Below, in pieces: positions 1-11,700 of a stretch of 64,000 bases of DNA. Position 1 is the first letter of the stretch, and the number at the start of each line of letters is the position of its first letter. Origin of the DNA: Ardenticatenaceae bacterium (lineage in GTDB: Bacteria; Chloroflexota; Anaerolineae; Promineifilales; Promineifilaceae); the NCBI GenBank assembly GCA_011525915.1, contig WYBM01000025.1, positions 62,001 to 126,000 of the forward strand, in the 5' to 3' direction. A model generated the notes under the pieces. That model worked only from the letters and a program-made list of their open reading frames with translations. It did no database searches and had not been told where the DNA came from. The translations under genes and the position numbers were made by a program.

Positions 1-488
1 TGTTTGGTGAAGCTTGTACCTTCCTGTATAGGGGTGCCATCAGGAATTTTGTGGTCATCAATATACTTGCTGTTGTTCACAGCTGCCGAACCGGTGACTG
101 GTTTTTCTTCCGCTTTAGGTAGGGGGGTGGTCGTCACCAGCCGCAGCCAGATAATATCGCCAAACAGGCCGCCCCGCGGGTCTTTGAACTGCCAATCGGT
201 GAAGTAACGGCGATTAGGCGTGACAGGTGCGGTCATTTCCAGGGAGATCTCTACATTCTCACCAGGGTTAACCGTGGCTTTAGAGGCCACTTCCTCCAGC
301 GCATAACTGGCCTTAGCAGCCAACAGTTGGCTGCCTTTTTCAGCGTGAATATGGGCCACGGTATAGCCCGGCCCCCAGGTAGTTGTCCCTGAATTGCGCA
401 CCGTCCAGACGGCTTTAAAAGGGGAGCCGGCCGGCAGCAAATCCAGGTTGGCATTACAGGAGAAGGAAACAAACGTTGCACGATTCAT
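1..488 (-). CDS. NBR1-Ig-like domain protein, C-terminus beyond window edge
   Basis: The frame is open from an ATG at 486-488 to the window edge (162 codons, no stop), so the 3' end is missing. The start is fixed by a strong AGGAGG five bases upstream of the ATG. The product begins MNRATFVSFSCNANLDLLPA and continues with FKAVWTVRNSGTTTWGPGY, then a Tyr-Phe-Thr-Asp-Trp-Gln-Phe segment and FGDIIWLRL. That is the pattern of the NBR1-type immunoglobulin-like domain (tryptophan-rich, 'W-T-V-x-N-x-G-T-x-x-W'), common in Chloroflexota extracellular or scaffold proteins. No signal peptide is visible at this start. A Pro/Lys/Glu linker follows near residue 125, so another domain probably lies outside the window. 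Ligand and function are unknown. Confidence 0.75.
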   Translation of the reverse strand, partial: MNRATFVSFSCNANLDLLPAGSPFKAVWTVRNSGTTTWGPGYTVAHIHAEKGSQLLAAKASYALEEVASKATVNPGENVEISLEMTAPVTPNRRYFTDWQFKDPRGGLFGDIIWLRLVTTTPLPKAEEKPVTGSAAVNNSKYIDDHKIPDGTPIQEGTSFTK

Positions 489-556
489 ATGGGCCTCCTA
501 ATAGCTACAAAAGTCGTTGTGCAGCCGATGGATAAAACAATACCCCCAACAAGCAC

Positions 557-584
557 ATTGTACACGGAAATAGGAACCGCTCAA
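557..584 (-). promoter_or_regulatory. Sigma70-type promoter for the NBR1-Ig-like gene
   Basis: Reading the minus strand, TTGAGC and TACAAT are separated by 16 bases and lie about 70 bases upstream of the start codon at 488. Inferred from consensus similarity only. Confidence 0.45.
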
Positions 585-703
585 GAAGACATTTCTTCTG
601 CTTCCCCTTTTGAATATCACAACAATGCCACAGTTATGAAAACATAATTCGGCACTAGCGAGGATCCAAGCCATTCCTAGATGACAGTCGCGGCGACAAT
701 TTG

Positions 704-3700
704 TCAGGCTAAAACCTGCTCTAGAATCGTTGAGAGTGATTGGGAAACGGCCGTGGCCGTCACCTGCTCAATAACATGAGATGGTAACGATTGTGCCAGC
801 AAATGTTGCAGTTCTTGGACACTTTCCCTGACATCGTTCCGCACTCCGTCTTGCGCCAGAATAAAAACCACCAACTGCAAAGCCTCAACCTTATGCCCCT
901 GCGCGGCTTGAAGCTTAGCAAAAGCTGCCAATCCACTGAATAAGGCTGGCTTTGCCTCTAACTGTTGCGAGATTTGCAACCCTTCTACAATAACTGCACG
1001 AGCCTGCTCATACTCCGCCAAAGCCGTGTAAACATTACCCAAATATACCAGGGTAGCGGCAACCCCCCATTGATCGTTAATCGTGCGCCGCAAGGCAATG
1101 GTTTGCACTAAATCTTGCTGTGCCGCTGCATACTCGCCCAAATCATATTTTGTACATCCCAAATTATTCAGCAGGGCTGCTTCGCCGTTGCGATCTCCCA
1201 GGGCGCGAGCTGTAATCAACCCTTCTTGATACAATTGCCGCGCCTCATGGTTCTTGCCCAATTTGTTCAATACCAACCCCAAATTCACAGTCATGCTCAT
1301 TTCCGCATAACCCATATGGTGTTGGCGAGCTAACATCAGGCTTTCTGTGGCTAACTGTTGGGCTTCGTCATACTCTCCCATAAAAAAGGCCGTCATGGCC
1401 AAATTGCCCAAAGCTAGACAACATCCATCCGTCGCTTCAATGGCCTGATAAGCGGCAAGGCTCTCATGGCCAAAGCGCAGGGCAGCTTCAGGAACGCCCT
1501 GCCGGGTCTTGATAACTGTGAGCGCATTAGCTGCGCGGGCAATGTTGTACAGGTTTTCCAATTCACGGCCAATGGCCAGGCTTTTTTCTAAATGATGTTC
1601 TGCTTGCTCATCTTGCCCTTGCAAATGGTAGACAATGCCGAGATGCAGATGGCAAAAAGCGGTCTCGCCAGGCTTATCTGCTTCATGGGCTTGTTGTAAG
1701 GCCTGCGTCAACAGGCTGTGGGCTTTGTCGTATGCGCCCACACGGTAAAGCAGCCCAGCCCAACGCGCCGCCATACGGCCGTTTCCCACCCCCTCATCTC
1801 CCAGTGCCTGCACAGCCTGCGCCAACATCTGCTCACCCTGCTGGAAAAGGGACCGGGCATTGTAATATTCATACACAGCCTCAACGGCCGTTTCCAAAAA
1901 GGCAATGTCCCGCTGGCGCCACGCCATCTGCCAACCATGATTGATATTTTCCAACTCCTCGGCCAACGCCCTTATTGCTGTATCGCGCCCCTTCCCTATG
2001 ACCCGCTGCCCGTACTGTCGCAAAAACGCCTGGTAATAGGCCAGGTAGGCCGCTTCCAACGCCTCCTGTTGTGAAGTAGCCGCCAGCTTCTCTGTCACAA
2101 ACTGGCGTAGCAGCCGGTGCATCTGGTAACGCTCCTGGCGATGAATGAGCGATTTGTCTACCAATGATTGTAAGGTCAGGAGTGAGGCGCCGGCCACGGC
2201 CGTGGCCGCCTCTCGCTTAAAACCACCACGAAACAGCGCCAGCGCCAGCAATGCTTGTTGCTCAGCACCATTTAGCCGCTGCCATGACTGCTCAAACACG
2301 GCCGACATGCTCCGATGTCTTGCAGGCACATGGGGCGATGACGAACTCAAAATGGTTAACCCTTGCCGCATCTCAGCGGCAATCTCCTGGCAAGAAAGCG
2401 TTTGTACCCAGGCCGCCGCCAGTTCAATGGCTAAGGGCGTCCCCTGCGCCATCTGGCAAATATGGATGACGTGCGGCTCATCAATCACAGAGGTGGAAAA
2501 TTGCGGACGAATCATACGTGCCCGCTGGAAAAACAGCCGCAGCGCTTCATATCGGGCAGCCTCGGTTGCCGGGAGTAAACGGTCAGTGGGGGGAATAAGC
2601 ATCCCCTGTACCGGCAGCAACCATTCTTGGGGCAGATTGAGCCGCTGCCGCGATGTGACCAGTAATTTCACGTCCGGCGCATGGCTGATGATCTCCACCA
2701 GCAAGGGTACAGTCTCCGTGAGCTGCTCAAAATTATCTAAAATGAGAAGTATCTCTTTTTGTCGTAAATAATTAAGCAGTTGTGTTTGTAGCGGGGTGGT
2801 GCCAGCAAAATCGAATCCCAGAGCCTTGGCGATAACGGCCGTCATGACATGACCCAATTGTGGTTGGGCTTCAATATCTGCCAAGGGCACAAAGCTAAGG
2901 CCATCACGGAAATGTGGGGCAAGGGATACGGCCGTTTGCAACGCCAGCCGCGTCTTGCCAATTCCCCCCGGTCCTGTCAGCGTTAGCAATCGGCACTCCG
3001 GGTCAAGCAGCCGCTCTGCAATCGCTGCCAACTCTGCCTTACGGCCGATAAAAGAAGTTGTGGGCAACGGCAAACGCTGTTTGGGTGGCGCCGGCTGGTT
3101 CAAGACGGAAACTTCTGGTACAGGCTCGCTCTGCCGCAAGGCCAAAAGGTGCTGGTAGAGATTGGTCGTCTCTATCGTCGGTTCAATACCCAATTCCTCA
3201 GCTAAAATTGCCCGGCACGACGCATACTGGCTCAAAGCTGCACTGACCTTGCCCTGCGCCGCCAGCACCCGCATCAATTGGCGATGAGACTCTTCGCGCC
3301 AGCGGTCCAGGCTAATTTGCCGTGCGGCCAACTGGGCAGCGTTATAATAATCACCCACCGACAAAGCTTCTTCCGCCAACTGGTAAAAACGACTCATCAC
3401 CTGCTGGTGATACCATTCGCGCTGGACAAGCACCCACTCTTCAAATTCCTGGCAGTCAGGCAGGTGCAACTGGTCTAAAAAGAGGCCTGTATAAAGCTGC
3501 AACAACTCAGGGGCACCGGCCTGAGGAATGGCCTCGATGTCCAGCCAATCTGTCTGCAAACGATGGAATTGAATGGTGGTGCGGGTGGTAATAAAGTAGG
3601 GCTGTTCCGTTTCCCCCAGGGATTGTTTTAATTTGAAGAGGGCCTGGCGCAAATTATTACGGCCGTCAGACGCTGATGCCTCGGGCCAAAAAAGGGCGGC

Positions 3701-3847
3701 CAATGTTTCACGTTGATACGGCCGTTTCTCATTCACCGCCAGATACGCCAGCAGGGCCCGCCCCTTATCCGATTCGAAGCGGCTGATCACCCGCCCCCTT
3801 GCCGTAACCTGAAACCCACCCAGAAATGCTAAACGTAAACGCATCAT
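704..3847 (-). CDS. AfsR/SARP-family regulator (BTAD, NB-ARC ATPase, TPR)
   Basis: A 1047-aa protein of the bacterial transcriptional activator/STAND type. Residues 1-95 form an OmpR-like winged helix ([12 protein letters not shown], then [10 protein letters not shown] and [13 protein letters not shown]). Residues 95-250 are a helical BTAD domain. A linker leads to '[10 protein letters not shown]' and an NB-ARC module with P-loop GPGGIGKT near residue 292 and Walker [12 protein letters not shown]. From about residue 640 to the end are tetratricopeptide repeats (for example [20 protein letters not shown]). Family members bind promoter DNA and switch state on nucleotide binding and ligand sensing by the TPRs. 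The target here is unknown; the divergent secreted-protein genes at 4.1-14.4 kb are candidates. Start ATG 3847 has GGAAAAGG just upstream; a second ATG follows directly. TGA stop. Confidence 0.9.
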   Translation of the reverse strand: MMRLRLAFLGGFQVTARGRVISRFESDKGRALLAYLAVNEKRPYQRETLAALFWPEASASDGRNNLRQALFKLKQSLGETEQPYFITTRTTIQFHRLQTDWLDIEAIPQAGAPELLQLYTGLFLDQLHLPDCQEFEEWVLVQREWYHQQVMSRFYQLAEEALSVGDYYNAAQLAARQISLDRWREESHRQLMRVLAAQGKVSAALSQYASCRAILAEELGIEPTIETTNLYQHLLALRQSEPVPEVSVLNQPAPPKQRLPLPTTSFIGRKAELAAIAERLLDPECRLLTLTGPGGIGKTRLALQTAVSLAPHFRDGLSFVPLADIEAQPQLGHVMTAVIAKALGFDFAGTTPLQTQLLNYLRQKEILLILDNFEQLTETVPLLVEIISHAPDVKLLVTSRQRLNLPQEWLLPVQGMLIPPTDRLLPATEAARYEALRLFFQRARMIRPQFSTSVIDEPHVIHICQMAQGTPLAIELAAAWVQTLSCQEIAAEMRQGLTILSSSSPHVPARHRSMSAVFEQSWQRLNGAEQQALLALALFRGGFKREAATAVAGASLLTLQSLVDKSLIHRQERYQMHRLLRQFVTEKLAATSQQEALEAAYLAYYQAFLRQYGQRVIGKGRDTAIRALAEELENINHGWQMAWRQRDIAFLETAVEAVYEYYNARSLFQQGEQMLAQAVQALGDEGVGNGRMAARWAGLLYRVGAYDKAHSLLTQALQQAHEADKPGETAFCHLHLGIVYHLQGQDEQAEHHLEKSLAIGRELENLYNIARAANALTVIKTRQGVPEAALRFGHESLAAYQAIEATDGCCLALGNLAMTAFFMGEYDEAQQLATESLMLARQHHMGYAEMSMTVNLGLVLNKLGKNHEARQLYQEGLITARALGDRNGEAALLNNLGCTKYDLGEYAAAQQDLVQTIALRRTINDQWGVAATLVYLGNVYTALAEYEQARAVIVEGLQISQQLEAKPALFSGLAAFAKLQAAQGHKVEALQLVVFILAQDGVRNDVRESVQELQHLLAQSLPSHVIEQVTATAVSQSLSTILEQVLA

Positions 3848-3863
3848 CCTTTTCCTGTGTGTT

Positions 3864-3981
3864 TTAGGTAATCGGCAACAATATTTCGAAAGTAAGATCG
3901 CTTGAGGCGTTGCCGATTCCTCGAGGAAACCGCGAGAAAACGCCTCTTTTTACGTCTGAAAACTTTTCGCGGTTTACCTAA
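3864..3981. repeat. 118-bp two-hairpin dispersed element, copy 1
   Basis: The element starts TTAGGTAA and ends TTTACCTAA (inverted ends). It holds a first hairpin with arms AATCGGCAAC/GTTGCCGATT and a second with arms AAACCGCGA and TTCGCGGTTT. A second copy of the same 118-bp length lies at 54181-54298 and a decayed one at 16808. Here it sits between two divergent starts (3847 minus, 4092 plus), so it may carry or displace promoter sequence. It looks like a small non-autonomous MITE- or REP-like element. Confidence 0.8.
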
Positions 3982-4091
3982 CCATTTTACGCCAGAGTCA
4001 ATCAGAAACAGAGAGTAAAAAGTCCTACACCTAACGATGACCTAACGCGGCCACAGTATAACCCCACAAATATATCTTCCATGATGGTTTG

Positions 4092-4289
4092 ATGAAGGAC
4101 TCTACACCACCTTACTTTTCCTATCTTGTGCGCTTTTGGTTTGTGAATGCGCCCACCGGCCCCACCTGGCGCGTCTCCGTGCAGCAAGTGGGGCAAGACA
4201 GGCTGCGCTATTTCCCAGACCTGGCGCGGTACTTCGAATATGTGGTGCAAGAAATGGATACCCAACAACCAGATAAAGACCAAATCTAA
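4092..4289 (+). CDS. Small SARP-associated hypothetical protein
   Basis: A 65-aa protein beginning MKDSTPPYFSYLVRFW with a core like 'GPTWRVSVQQVGQDRLRYFPDLARYFEYVVQ'-type sequence (Trp-Arg-Val-Ser then a short loop and Phe-x-Asp-Leu-x-x-x-Phe). Short proteins with this W-R-x-x-x-x...F-x-D-L-x-x-L/Y-F pattern are, from memory, frequent beside BTAD regulators in Chloroflexota; their function is unknown. It is transcribed divergently from the large regulator and precedes the secreted-protein genes by 31 bases. The start is uncertain: TTG at 4089 directly precedes ATG 4092 and no clear Shine-Dalgarno sequence is visible. The opposite-strand ORF over this stretch (4002-4283) looks like a shadow. 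Confidence 0.55.
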   Translation: MKDSTPPYFSYLVRFWFVNAPTGPTWRVSVQQVGQDRLRYFPDLARYFEYVVQEMDTQQPDKDQI

Positions 4290-4320
4290 TCATCATCATC
4301 TTTCACAAAGAGAGGTTGCC

Positions 4321-5772
4321 ATGAAAACAAAACTCTATTGGGGAATCATCCTGTTGAGCTTGCTCCTTGTTTATCCGCTGCTTATGGTCATGAAACGGCC
4401 GTTACCCCTCCATGCGGCTGGGTTCATCGTCGATACGAGCGCCGATGATCTATGGGCACACGATGCCAACCCTGGCGATGGCCTCTGTGCTGATCAGTTG
4501 GGCAGCTGCACCCTGCGTGCTGCTATTGAAGAAGCCAACGCCCTTCCCGGGCATGATACCATCACCTTTAGCTCACCCATGACCATCACCATTAGCCCCG
4601 ATGAAGGCCAACTGCCCACTATCACCGGGCAGTTAGATATTGATGCCAGCGGTGTCTGGGACAATATCCATGACAAGCCAGGTGTCATCTTAAATGGCGG
4701 CGGTCAAAATTTCTCCGGCCTGGTTCTAATGGCAGATTCATGCCATGTCTACGGCTTGTATATCCGGAACTTTAACTTTAATGGGATTTCCGTCCGCTCC
4801 GGCTACAACAATATCGGTGGGGCAGAGGATGGTCGGCGCAATGTAATTTCTGGTAATGGCCTGGCCGGTATTGATATTAACGGGAGTGCAGGCCAAAACA
4901 ACTTCGTTGTCAACAACTTCATCGGTGTGTCACCATCTGGCACCGCAAAGGAACCAAACATCGTCGGGATTTCATTGTTGGACGGGGCAGCCAGCAATGT
5001 CATAGGGGGATATACAACCTTGCAAGGAAATCTCATTGCCGGTAATACGGAACATGGGATTGTAGTCGGTGGCAGCGGCACAAATGGCAACATATTGGGC
5101 GGAAACGTGATTGGCGGCACACCCACCCTGGGGAATGGCAGGGATGGGGTTTCTGTCCATACCAATGCCGGTCATACCATCATTGGTGGATCCAATTATC
5201 CTGGGAATACGATTTCCGGTAATGGGGAATCTGGTATTTATGTTTCTACCGTCACTGGCACCACCCGAGCTGAATTTAACACCATCTATGAGAATGGCGA
5301 CAGTGGGATAACCATCTTTGGCGCCAATGTATGGGTAATTAGCAATACGATTTCTGCTAATAATGATGCTGGTATTATCGTATCTGGGGCCGCGGCGACG
5401 GGGAATTGGCTGACCCAAAACAGTGTCTATAACAATGGTTGGATCGGGATTGATCTGATAAGTGGCGGCAATACGGAATTGGCTGCTCCTGTGATTACGT
5501 CTGCTGCACCAACCGGGGCGATGGGAACGGCATGTGTTTCCTGCACGGTCGAACTCTTTTCCAGCAGTGACGGGGAGGGCCAGACCTATGAGGGGGTGAC
5601 CACGGCCGACGCCAATGGCGACTGGACCTACAACGGTTCACTCGGCGGGCCGTTGGCGACAGCCATCGCCACAGACGGCAACAAGAACAGTTCTGAATTC
5701 TCTTTCCCCAGTTCAGTTGCCAACCCACCTTCGCCCAGTTACAAGCAATTTCTCCCCTTTGTCACCAAATAA
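4321..5772 (+). CDS. CSLREA-type secreted right-handed beta-helix protein
   Basis: A 483-aa secreted protein. I chose ATG 4321 because it is preceded by AGAGAGG and opens a signal peptide (MKTKLYWGIILLSLLLVYPL). Upstream in-frame codons read into the previous gene. A CSLREA-like motif, GSCTLRAAIEEANAL, lies around residues 61-75 in the usual place near the N-terminus. Residues about 110-430 carry many short N-x-I-x-G-N repeats (for example NVISGNGLAGIDI, NTISGNGESGIYV), typical of a parallel beta-helix of the pectate-lyase/NosD fold. A small Ig-like stretch follows and the C-terminus is YKQFLPFVTK, resembling that of the next protein. The next gene starts 22 bases downstream, so they are probably co-transcribed. 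A surface or carbohydrate-binding role is inferred; no catalytic residues are assigned. Confidence 0.85.
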   Translation: MKTKLYWGIILLSLLLVYPLLMVMKRPLPLHAAGFIVDTSADDLWAHDANPGDGLCADQLGSCTLRAAIEEANALPGHDTITFSSPMTITISPDEGQLPTITGQLDIDASGVWDNIHDKPGVILNGGGQNFSGLVLMADSCHVYGLYIRNFNFNGISVRSGYNNIGGAEDGRRNVISGNGLAGIDINGSAGQNNFVVNNFIGVSPSGTAKEPNIVGISLLDGAASNVIGGYTTLQGNLIAGNTEHGIVVGGSGTNGNILGGNVIGGTPTLGNGRDGVSVHTNAGHTIIGGSNYPGNTISGNGESGIYVSTVTGTTRAEFNTIYENGDSGITIFGANVWVISNTISANNDAGIIVSGAAATGNWLTQNSVYNNGWIGIDLISGGNTELAAPVITSAAPTGAMGTACVSCTVELFSSSDGEGQTYEGVTTADANGDWTYNGSLGGPLATAIATDGNKNSSEFSFPSSVANPPSPSYKQFLPFVTK

Positions 5773-5794
5773 CAATTTTTGGGAGGTATCTCTC

Positions 5795-8700
5795 ATGACA
5801 GCATGGAAACGGATTCTTGTTATTGTAGGCGCTATTCTTTTGGCTTTTGTCGTTTTTAGCAGTACTTTAGCGACGGCGCAGACGGCAGCGGCCGTTGCCC
5901 GGCAACCAACCACTGCCCAGCCGATGGGGGATACCTCTACGCTTCTTTCCGCTGCCTGGGACGTTCAGTTTGGTGTTCCGCCCGGGGGCAACGGCCTAAA
6001 CGGCGAAGTGGTGGCCATCGCCGCCGACAGCAGCGGCAACCTCTACGTTGGCGGCAACTTTAACCAGGCCGGCAGCACCACTGCCTACCACATTGCCATG
6101 TGGGACGGCACCACCTGGCACGCGCTCATTGATGGCAACGGTTACAATGGCCTCAGTGGGGATGTGTGGGCTATTGCCATCAACCCGGCCAATGGCGATG
6201 TTTTTGTGGGCGGCATCTTTGCTCGCATAGACGGCAACAACGCCGGGCCATTGGCCTGCCGTATTGCCCGTTGGTCGCCAGGCGCGGCTACCTGGTCTAC
6301 CTTGCAAGATAGCAGCGGCTTTTTAGGAGTAGATGGCAGCATCCATGCCCTGGCCGTCATGGGTGATGAACTATTTGTGGGCGGTTCGTTTGACGGCGCA
6401 GCTACCAGCGGCAGCTGCGGCACTGCCAATGTGGCGGCGCCGGGGCTGGCCAGCTGGCACATTGGCAGCGCTACCTGGTCAGACGTGGGTGGCAGCATGG
6501 GCAGCAGCTTCCCCAAGGTAAATGTGCTGACGAGTGATGGCACAACTCTTTATGCTGGCGGCTTTTTTGATATGGCCGGCGGGGCGCCTGCCAACAATGT
6601 GGCACGCTGGGATGGCGGTAGTTGGACAGCCCTGGACAGCGGCCTTAATGGGGAGATTGAGGCGCTGGCTCTGGCAGGCAGCACGCTGTATGCGGGGGGC
6701 ACCTTTACCCAAACCGGCAGCGGCGGCGATGCCAATTATGTAGCGCAGTGGGACGGCGCGCTGTGGTCTTCACTGGGCAGCGGGATTGGCGGTGTCTGTC
6801 TGCCGGGGCTGTTGTCGGTGAAAGATATGCTGGTGCAGGGGAATAACGTATACGTTGCAGGCTTGTTCCAGAGCGCGGGTGGCGCAGGCGCCAATAATAT
6901 TGCGATGTGGGACACGGCCGTTCATGCCTGGTCGGCCCTGGGTGATGGCTTGGGCATTCAGCCTACATTCCCTTGTGAAGCGGTAGATTATGTCAATACT
7001 CTGGCCTGGGGGAGTGTCTATGCCGGCGGCACATTTACCGCCTCTGGCAGCCTGGTCACGTCTCATTTTGCCCGCTGGGTGACGGCCGTTCCCAGCCACG
7101 CGGTAAGCTTGCTGCCAGCAACGGCCGTTGGCAGCAATACCCCCGGCACCATAGTGACTTACAGCTTACAAGTCCGCAACGACGGCTCCGAGCCTGACAG
7201 CTATGACCTTCTACTGGGCAACCACAACTTTCCCACCCAAATCAACCCCACCAGCGTCGGTCCTCTCCCCCCGAATGGCAGCGCCACGGCCGTTGTCAGC
7301 GTCACCATTCCGGGCACAGCTAACGCCGGTGACAGTGATACCGTTATTGTCACCGCTACCTCTCAGACAGACGCCAACATCTTCGACCAGTCCTACCTGA
7401 CAAGCCAGGCCTATATAGCCCCTGATTGCCAAACTATTGTCAATGAGCAGTTTGAGAGCGGTGATGTACCTGCGGGCTGGCTCGTGGTGGATAATCTGAG
7501 CGGCGGGCAGGTATGGCGCTTTGACGATCCGGCTGGACGAGGCAATCTGACGGGTGGCGCCGGTGGCTTTGCCGTCATAGACAGCGATTTTGAGGCAGGG
7601 ATGCAAGACACGGAGCTGCACACGCCTCTTTATGATTTGAGTACGGCCACGGCCGTTTCCCTCACCTTCAACACAGATTTCCGCTGGTATGCAGGCGGCG
7701 GCGACGAAAAAGCAGATGTGGACATCAGCACCAATGGCGGCACGAACTGGATGAATGTGTGGCAAAAAACCGGCGCCGATTATCGTGGGCCTGTCACCGA
7801 AACGGTAAACCTAACCGCTCTAGCCGCCGGTAACAGCGTGATAGTCCGCTTCCACTACTACAATGCCAACTTTGATTGGTGGTGGCAGGTGGACAATGTA
7901 ACCCTGACCCGCTGCAACCCACCCATTCCAGATGATTCACTCATCCTGGGCAACCTGGTCTGGGATGACAGCGATGGGGATGGGCTTTTTGAGCCGGGTC
8001 ATGGGGAACAGGGTATCTCTGAAGTCCTGCTCAACCTCTATGAAGACACAAACCACAACAACCAGTTTGATATCCTCAACGACGCCTTTATCACCAGTAC
8101 CAGCACCGATGCGGCCGGACATTACACCTTCACCCGGCTGGCAGCAAATGATTACATTGTGCAGGTTGCGCCAGCTAATTTCTCTGGCCCATCTGCGCCC
8201 CTGTTCAATCGTGTGAGCAGCAGTGGCAATGGCTTGCCTGCGCCTGACCCCGACGATGATGTGAACAATGACGACAATGGCGATGACATGGCCGGGCAGG
8301 GGAGTGCGGCCCAGGCCATCACCCTGAATTATGGTAGTGAACCGATCAATGATGGTGATGCCAATGCAAACAGCAACCTGACGCTGGATTTTGGTTTTAC
8401 CCGCAATAGCCTGATCGCCGGTCAAAAATTTGAAGATGTTGATGGAGATGGCGCCTATCTGCTGCCGCGTGATTATGCCGTGGTGGCCGAAGCAGACAGG
8501 GCCACCTGGGGTGATCTGAATGGAGACGGCCATATGGATGCGATGGTCATTGGCCATTCTGCCTCTTTTTCCCTGCTGTTTGGGCGCAGCAACGGCACGT
8601 TTGCACCAGATGTCAAGATGAACACAGACAGCGCCGTTGGCTTTTGGCTGGATGTTGAATCAGGTGATGTGAATCATGATGGCTTTTTAGACCTGGTAGC

Positions 8701-11700
8701 CACTACGATTCTGTCTGCATCACCACCATCTGATCACGTCATGGTATTGCTGGGCCAGGGAGGCGGCACTTTTGCTGAGGCGCAAACCTTTAACATGGCC
8801 GGCCACCCTGCATATCTGGAGATGGCAGATTTAAACGGAGACACCCATCCAGACCTGGTAGTAGGGTTTAGAGATATAAAGGTGTTGGCCGTTTATTTTG
8901 GGGATGGCCACGGCCGTTTCCCCATGCCCAATGCCCAAATCATGCCCGTCTCCGGCGGCACTCACGATCTCGCTCTGGCTGATTTGGATAACGACAATGA
9001 CCTTGATCTAGCAGCCATTGTCAGCAATGATGTGGTAATCGGCCTCAACAACGGCAGCGGCAGCTTTTCTCTGACCCCTTACACCCAAACCCAGCCTGAA
9101 CACTTTTCCCTGGGCGACGTGGACAATGATAATGATCTGGACATTTTATTTATCACAACCAACTCAGCCAGGCTCTTAATCAATGGCGGCAGTGGCACAT
9201 TCACCGCCGGCCCGATGCAAGCCATTGTACCCGATGTCCGTGATGTTGTTTTGGCCGAGGTCAACGGCAGTCATCTAGACCTCCTCCTGGCTTATACCAA
9301 CACGGTTGAGATCATGACCGGGAACGGCAACGGCACGTTTGGCGCCGCGGCAAGCCACTCTATCGGCGCGGCGATCAATGAACTGCATGTCTTTGATGTG
9401 GATGGCGACGGCCATCTGGATTTGGTGAGCGTCAATATGGTTGCTCCAGGTTCCATCTCCCGCCTGTTTGGTGACGGGCAGGGTGGCTTTACGGTCCATC
9501 GTCCTGAAGCCGGGCTACCCAACTGGACGATCTTCTTAGATGAAAACGGAAACGATGTGCTGGATGGGGGAGAAGCCAGCCAGCTTACGGATGCCGGTGG
9601 CCATTACACCTTCACCCAGCTTGTGTCAGGAACGTACCATGTACGAGAGGTGCAGCAAGCCGACTGGCAGCAGACAACAGCCAATGGAACCACGGTCGTT
9701 TCCGGCCAACAAACCATCACCAATGTTAACATCGGCAACTTCCACCTGATAAGTATCAGCGGCACCGTGTACCACGACCAAAATGAGAATGGCAGCCGTG
9801 ACGGCGGCGAACCGGTACTGGCCGGGCGGAATCTCTTTTTAGACGATAACCATAATGGGGTTCAAGATACAGGGGAAGTGACGGCAACAACGGATGTGAA
9901 CGGCCGTTATACCTTCACCGCACTCCCCCCCAGAACCTTCTTTGTACGCCAGATAATGCCCGTCGGCTGGAAGGCGACCACTGGGCAGGTACACATCTTG
10001 CCCGCCATTAGCCAGCAGACAATGGTGGTAGATTTTGGCAACGCGCCCATCTCTGTCTACGGTCGTAAATTTGACGATGTAGACGGCAACGGCCGTCCCC
10101 AACCCATCTTCACCTTTGCTGCCGCCCCCCGGCTAGCCGCCACAGGAGACGTCAATGGGGATGGTTATATGGACGCTGTCGTGCAGGAATGGGGCATCTC
10201 CATCTTGTTGGGCCGGGCCGACGGCACTTTACAACCACCCTTGAAGCAGCCATTGGCCGTCGCCTCATCATCCGGTTCACACACCCCAAGCGATATTGAG
10301 CTGGCCGATCTGAATGGCGATAACTTTGATGACATCATCGTCACCATGTTCCACCATCCAGCCTACGCCATCACCCAGGTTGTTACCTTGTTGTCACAGG
10401 GGAACGGCTCATTTGGCCCGCCCACACGCTATGCCAGCGGCAGCACCCTGCCTCAAGAAGCAGAAGTGGCAGACCTGAACGGAGATGGGCATTTGGATCT
10501 GGTGGTTGCCAACACCACACACGGCGCCGGCGGCCCCATCACCGACACCATCTCTGTGTTTATCAACAAAGGGGACGGCCGTTTTAAGACCCATACAGAT
10601 TACTTTGTCCCCCATAACGGCAGCCTGGTGAAATTAGCCGATATGGACGGGGATGGGGACATGGATATTGTCGCCAGTAACAACAGTGTTGTGGTCTTAT
10701 TGAACGATAACGGCCTCTTTAACAGCCGGGTCAACCTCAGCACGAACGGTAATGCTGCTGCCTATCTGGCCCTGAGCGATGTAGACGGCAATGGCTTTCC
10801 CGATATTTTAATCATAACAGCCATACCCAGCACCAATGTGCTTATCTTCCCCAACAACGGCAACGGCACGTTTGCCCAACATACCGCCCTGCCTATTGGC
10901 GGGTTGGCTGTTGAACATGCAGATGAAGGGTTAACGGCCGGCGACATCAACAACGACACTCACACCGACCTGCTCATTCCGCTCAACACCAACGCCATAG
11001 GCGTGTTTTTGGGCAACGGCGCCGGCAGCTTTAGCAGCCGCAAAGATTACCCGGTGGGTGACGAACCCCGGGCGGCCCTCGTGACCGATTTTGACCGGGA
11101 CGGCAACCCCGACCTATGGGTCATCAACGAGGGCAGCGAAGATGCCTATCTACTGGCTGGCGATGGTGCGGGACGTTTTGCCCTTACCCCGGATGCCGGC
11201 CTACCCAACTGGACCATCTACCTGGACAACAACAGCAACAACATCCTCGACAGCGGAGACATCAGCGCCACCACCGACGCCCTGGGCCATTACACCCTAA
11301 CGGCCGCTTTACCCAGCTACCGCCTGCGTGAAGTCAACCAGCCTGACTGGGTGCAAACGGCCGTTCCCTCACCTACCAACATGCTCCCCACCGCCAAAGA
11401 TCTCACTGGTGTAGATTTTGGCAACTTCAAACTGGCCACCATTTCCGGCACGGTTTACCACGATCTCAACTTCAGTCGCCGACCAGAACCGGGCGAAGTG
11501 GGCCTGAATGGGTGGACTGTGTTCATTGACCAGAACCAAAATGGCACACTGGATGGCGGTGAACCCAGCACGACTACAAACAGCGATGGTCACTATTCAT
11601 TCACTCAGGTTTCGCCCAGCCACCAACATCTGCGTATCGTCCTGCCTGCAGGCTGGCAGGCCAGTAAGCCGCTGCCGGAACGGGTCGCCCCCGGCAGCGG

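Noticed and set aside
4002-4283. 93-aa minus-strand ORF
   Set aside because: Opposite to the small SARP-associated ORF; Cys/His-rich text without family pattern or ribosome-binding site.
4147-4320. N-terminal extension of the beta-helix protein
   Set aside because: The upstream frame overlaps another ORF, while ATG 4321 has a ribosome-binding site and a signal peptide.
5615-5794. N-terminal extension of the giant protein
   Set aside because: It overlaps the end of the previous gene; ATG 5795 follows GGGAGG and starts a signal peptide.
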